Below are positions 5,653 to 7,706 of a stretch of 7,706 nt of DNA, in pieces. Source of the DNA: Bordetella parapertussis. Lineage in GTDB: Bacteria; Pseudomonadota; Gammaproteobacteria; Burkholderiales; Burkholderiaceae_C. The notes under the pieces are model-generated. The model was not told where the DNA came from and did no database searches. It saw only the letters and a list, made by a program, of their open reading frames with translations. The position numbers and the translations under genes are program-made. The first letter of the stretch is position 1. Each line of letters begins with the position of its first letter. The stretch lies in contig CALQBT020000109.1 of assembly GCA_943328885.2 (NCBI GenBank), positions 1 through 7,706 of the forward strand. The letters run 5' to 3'.

Positions 5653-7706
5653 ATGACAGCCAAGAAGATCCCTCTCACTTCGGTCACGGTCCCTGACGTC
5701 GGGGCGGCGGTGCCCAGCGAAGCAGTGCCGAGCAAGAAAGCTGGCAAACCAGTTGCAGCGGTCAGCGCCCAGGTCGTCGAAAAATCCACCGAGAAGCCCG
5801 CCAAGCCGGTGATGAAACCCGTCGCCAAGCCCGCCACAAAGCCCACCACACAGCCAACCACACAGGCCGCAGCACCGAGCCTGCCGGTCGCCAAGGCGGT
5901 GGCCAAACCCGCGGCCAAGCCGGTCGCCAAGCCCGCCACACAGCCCACCACACAGCCAACCACACAGGCCGCAGCACCGAGCCTGCCGGTCGCCAAGGCG
6001 GTGGCCAAACCCGCGGCCAAGCCCGCCACACAGCCAACCACACAGCCCACCACACAGGCCGCAGCACCGAGCGCGCCGGTCGCCAAAGCGGCGGCCAAAC
6101 CCGCGGCCAAACCCGCGGCCAAGCCGGTCGCCAAGCCCGTCACACAAGCCGCCGCCCAGGCCGCTGCACCGGCCGAGTCGCTCGCCAAGCCGACGGCCAA
6201 CGCGGCCCCGAAGGCAGCGACCAAGACGGCCGCCAAAGCCACACCCAAAGCAGTCGTCAAAGCGGTGGATCTGATCGTCGACGCCGACATCGACCTGCTG
6301 CTCGACGCCGACGAGGAGATCGAAGAGATCGAGATCGAGGTCAAGATCACCGAGGTGATCGAGATCGCCGAGTCTATCGACCCGGCGGTCAAGGCCAAGC
6401 CCTTGCGCATGAAGGTGCCCAAGTCCAAGCAGCGCGCGCTGATCCGCGAGTTCGGCCTGGATGTCTCGGCGCTGACCGATGAGGAGGCCGAAAAGCGGCG
6501 CCTGGACCTGAAGGCGCTTGTGACGATCGGCAAGACCCGGGGCTACCTGACCCAGCAGGAGATCACCGACCACCTGCCCGAGAAGTTGGTCGACGCCGAG
6601 GTGATCGAGGCGATCATCAAGATGCTCAACGACATGGGCATCGCGGTCTACGAGCAAGCACCCGACGCCGCGACCTTGCTGGTGGCTGGCGGTGGCGGCA
6701 CCACGGCGTCCGACGAAGACGCCGAGGAGGCGGTCGAATCCGCGTTGTCGACGGTCGACTCCGAGTTCGGCCGCACCACCGACCCGGTCCGGATGTACAT
6801 GCGCGAGATGGGCTCTTTCGAGTTGCTCACCCGCGAAGGCGAGATCGAGATCGCCAAGCGCATCGAAGGCGGCCGCCAGGTCACGATGTTGGCGGTCTCG
6901 GCCTTGCCGTCGATCATGGCCGAGGTCCTGGCCTTCGGCGACAAGATCGCCAGCGGCGAGACCAGCATCTCGGACGTCGTCGACGGTTTCGTCGTCGCCG
7001 ACGAGGCCGACGACTACGTTGCCGAAGAAGACGTCGACTCGTTTGACGACAGCGAGGACGACGGCGACGGCAGCAGCGACAGCCGGGCGATGACGCGCCG
7101 GCTCGAGGAGATGCGGGTCTCGGCGCTCGAGCGCTTTGCTGCGATGCGGCTGAGCTTCGACAAGCTGCGCAAGGCTTTCGACAAGCACGGCTACGGCTCG
7201 CCCGAGTACCAGGCCGCGCAGCAGACGCTGAGCGACCAGATGATGACGGTGCGCTTCACGGTCAAGACCATCGACCGGCTGTGCGCGGTGCTGCGTTCGC
7301 AGGTCGAGCATGTGCGCAAGTACGAGCGTGAGATCCGCAAGATCGCGGTCGACCGCTGCGGCATGCCGCAACAGCATTTCATCGATAAGTTTCCGCCCAA
7401 TGTGCTCAACCTGGGCTGGGTCGAGGCCGAGGCCTCGGCTGGCAAGGCCTATAGCGCGTCGCTGGGCCGCAACATCCCGGCCATCCAGGAGTTGCAGTCC
7501 AAGCTGATCGACATCCAGCTCAAGGCCGTGATCCCGCTCGAAGAGCTCAAGGCGATCAACAAGAAGATGAACGAGGGCGAGCGCGCATCGCTCGACGCCA
7601 AGAAAGAGATGATCGAGGCCAACCTGCGGTTGGTGATTTCGATCGCCAAGAAGTACACCAACCGCGGCATGCAGTTCCTCGACCTGATCCAGGAAGGCAA
7701 TGTCGG
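5653..7706 (+). CDS. rpoD: RNA polymerase primary sigma factor sigma-70 (3' end outside window)
   Basis: 684 codons are visible before the right edge. The protein directs RNA polymerase to housekeeping promoters. From residue 286 it follows the family order: region 1.1 ([15 protein letters not shown] to about 336), region 1.2 with the signature [11 protein letters not shown] from residue 377, a long non-conserved region with an Asp/Glu-rich stretch (about 6991-7080), and regions 2.1-2.2 with [12 protein letters not shown] and [11 protein letters not shown], where the window ends. Regions 2.3 to 4.2 should lie beyond; compared with E. coli (613 residues, [11 protein letters not shown] near residue 96, from memory) the whole protein would be about 880-890 residues. 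The excess is an N-terminal extension: a basic Ala/Lys/Pro/Thr/Gln repeat (about 47-205), then an acidic Ile/Glu/Asp block (206-243). Burkholderiales sigma-70 factors commonly have Ala/Lys-rich N-termini, but this one is long and made of near-identical copies. Start chosen by AGGA five bases upstream. Confidence 0.96.
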   Translation, partial: MTAKKIPLTSVTVPDVGAAVPSEAVPSKKAGKPVAAVSAQVVEKSTEKPAKPVMKPVAKPATKPTTQPTTQAAAPSLPVAKAVAKPAAKPVAKPATQPTTQPTTQAAAPSLPVAKAVAKPAAKPATQPTTQPTTQAAAPSAPVAKAAAKPAAKPAAKPVAKPVTQAAAQAAAPAESLAKPTANAAPKAATKTAAKATPKAVVKAVDLIVDADIDLLLDADEEIEEIEIEVKITEVIEIAESIDPAVKAKPLRMKVPKSKQRALIREFGLDVSALTDEEAEKRRLDLKALVTIGKTRGYLTQQEITDHLPEKLVDAEVIEAIIKMLNDMGIAVYEQAPDAATLLVAGGGGTTASDEDAEEAVESALSTVDSEFGRTTDPVRMYMREMGSFELLTREGEIEIAKRIEGGRQVTMLAVSALPSIMAEVLAFGDKIASGETSISDVVDGFVVADEADDYVAEEDVDSFDDSEDDGDGSSDSRAMTRRLEEMRVSALERFAAMRLSFDKLRKAFDKHGYGSPEYQAAQQTLSDQMMTVRFTVKTIDRLCAVLRSQVEHVRKYEREIRKIAVDRCGMPQQHFIDKFPPNVLNLGWVEAEASAGKAYSASLGRNIPAIQELQSKLIDIQLKAVIPLEELKAINKKMNEGERASLDAKKEMIEANLRLVISIAKKYTNRGMQFLDLIQEGNV
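5830..6111 (+). repeat. Three coding tandem repeats in the rpoD N-terminal extension
   Basis: Copies begin at 5830, 5932 and 6022 (spacing 102 and 90 bases). Each encodes P-A-T-(K/Q)[16 protein letters not shown] and then a run of AKxxAKPAAK type. Over the 90-base core, copies 1 and 2 differ by a single base (AAG/CAG, Lys63 versus Gln97); copy 1 has an extra PVAK. Copy 3 carries about seven changes. Smaller KPAA/KPVA units continue to about 6140. Near identity at the DNA level, including synonymous sites, indicates recent duplication or slippage. All copies keep the frame. Confidence 0.93.

Noticed and set aside
5820..6111. CRISPR-like or non-coding repeat array
   Set aside because: The repeats are contiguous, encode an in-frame low-complexity protein segment, and have no spacers.
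6991..7080. Asp/Glu-rich stretch in rpoD as an inserted element
   Set aside because: The non-conserved region between sigma regions 1.2 and 2.1 is normally acidic and variable in proteobacteria, so this is expected.
5542..7377. Long antisense open frame across rpoD (611 codons)
   Set aside because: It lies entirely opposite the clear sigma-70 reading frame. Its Gly/Arg/Leu/Asp-rich composition is the reverse complement of GC-rich codons and of the Lys/Ala/Pro repeats. No recognisable domain.

Overview
The window is GC-rich (sampled 60-base lines run from about 55 to 68 % G+C). Its strong G/C third-position preference, a sigma-70 factor with a long Ala/Lys/Pro-rich N-terminus, and the enzyme content suggest a betaproteobacterium of the order Burkholderiales (Leptothrix/Rubrivivax/Comamonadaceae-like). 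That placement is inferred from family resemblance, not from a search. Every gene I accept lies on the + strand.

Layout. (1) 2-1228: the C-terminal beta-barrel of a TonB-dependent outer-membrane receptor, cut by the left edge. (2) 1242-2153: a complete alpha/beta-hydrolase of the hormone-sensitive-lipase family, 13 bases after the receptor and visibly less GC-rich than the rest. (3) 2163-2184: a perfect 9-bp hairpin without a T-tract. (4) 2244-3389: a complete serine hydrolase of the class C beta-lactamase/family VIII esterase type. (5) 3390-3638: an orphan C-terminal tail of kynureninase, in frame directly after the previous stop codon, lacking the rest of the enzyme and carrying a small internal duplication; I call it a gene remnant. 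(6) 3742-5262: a complete CoA-acylating methylmalonate-semialdehyde dehydrogenase (mmsA type). (7) 5263-5652: a 390-base gap holding an extended -10 promoter, a tandem 18-bp repeat and two possible RNA hairpins, which reads as a long leader for the next gene. (8) 5653 to the right edge: rpoD, the primary sigma factor, cut within region 2.

How the genes fit together. The first three genes look like a catabolic or scavenging group: an outer-membrane importer followed by two serine esterases of unrelated folds, with the dehydrogenase able to feed valine-type or related semialdehyde intermediates into propionyl-CoA. The substrate cannot be read from the sequence. rpoD is a housekeeping gene with its own promoter and is probably functionally separate.

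The most unusual items are the RpoD N-terminus (a repetitive, basic, histone-H1-like segment of near-identical tandem copies, then an acidic segment, placing sigma region 1.1 roughly 280 residues in) and the kynureninase remnant. I see no CRISPR array, transposase, tRNA or rRNA, and no obvious new defence or mobile system.
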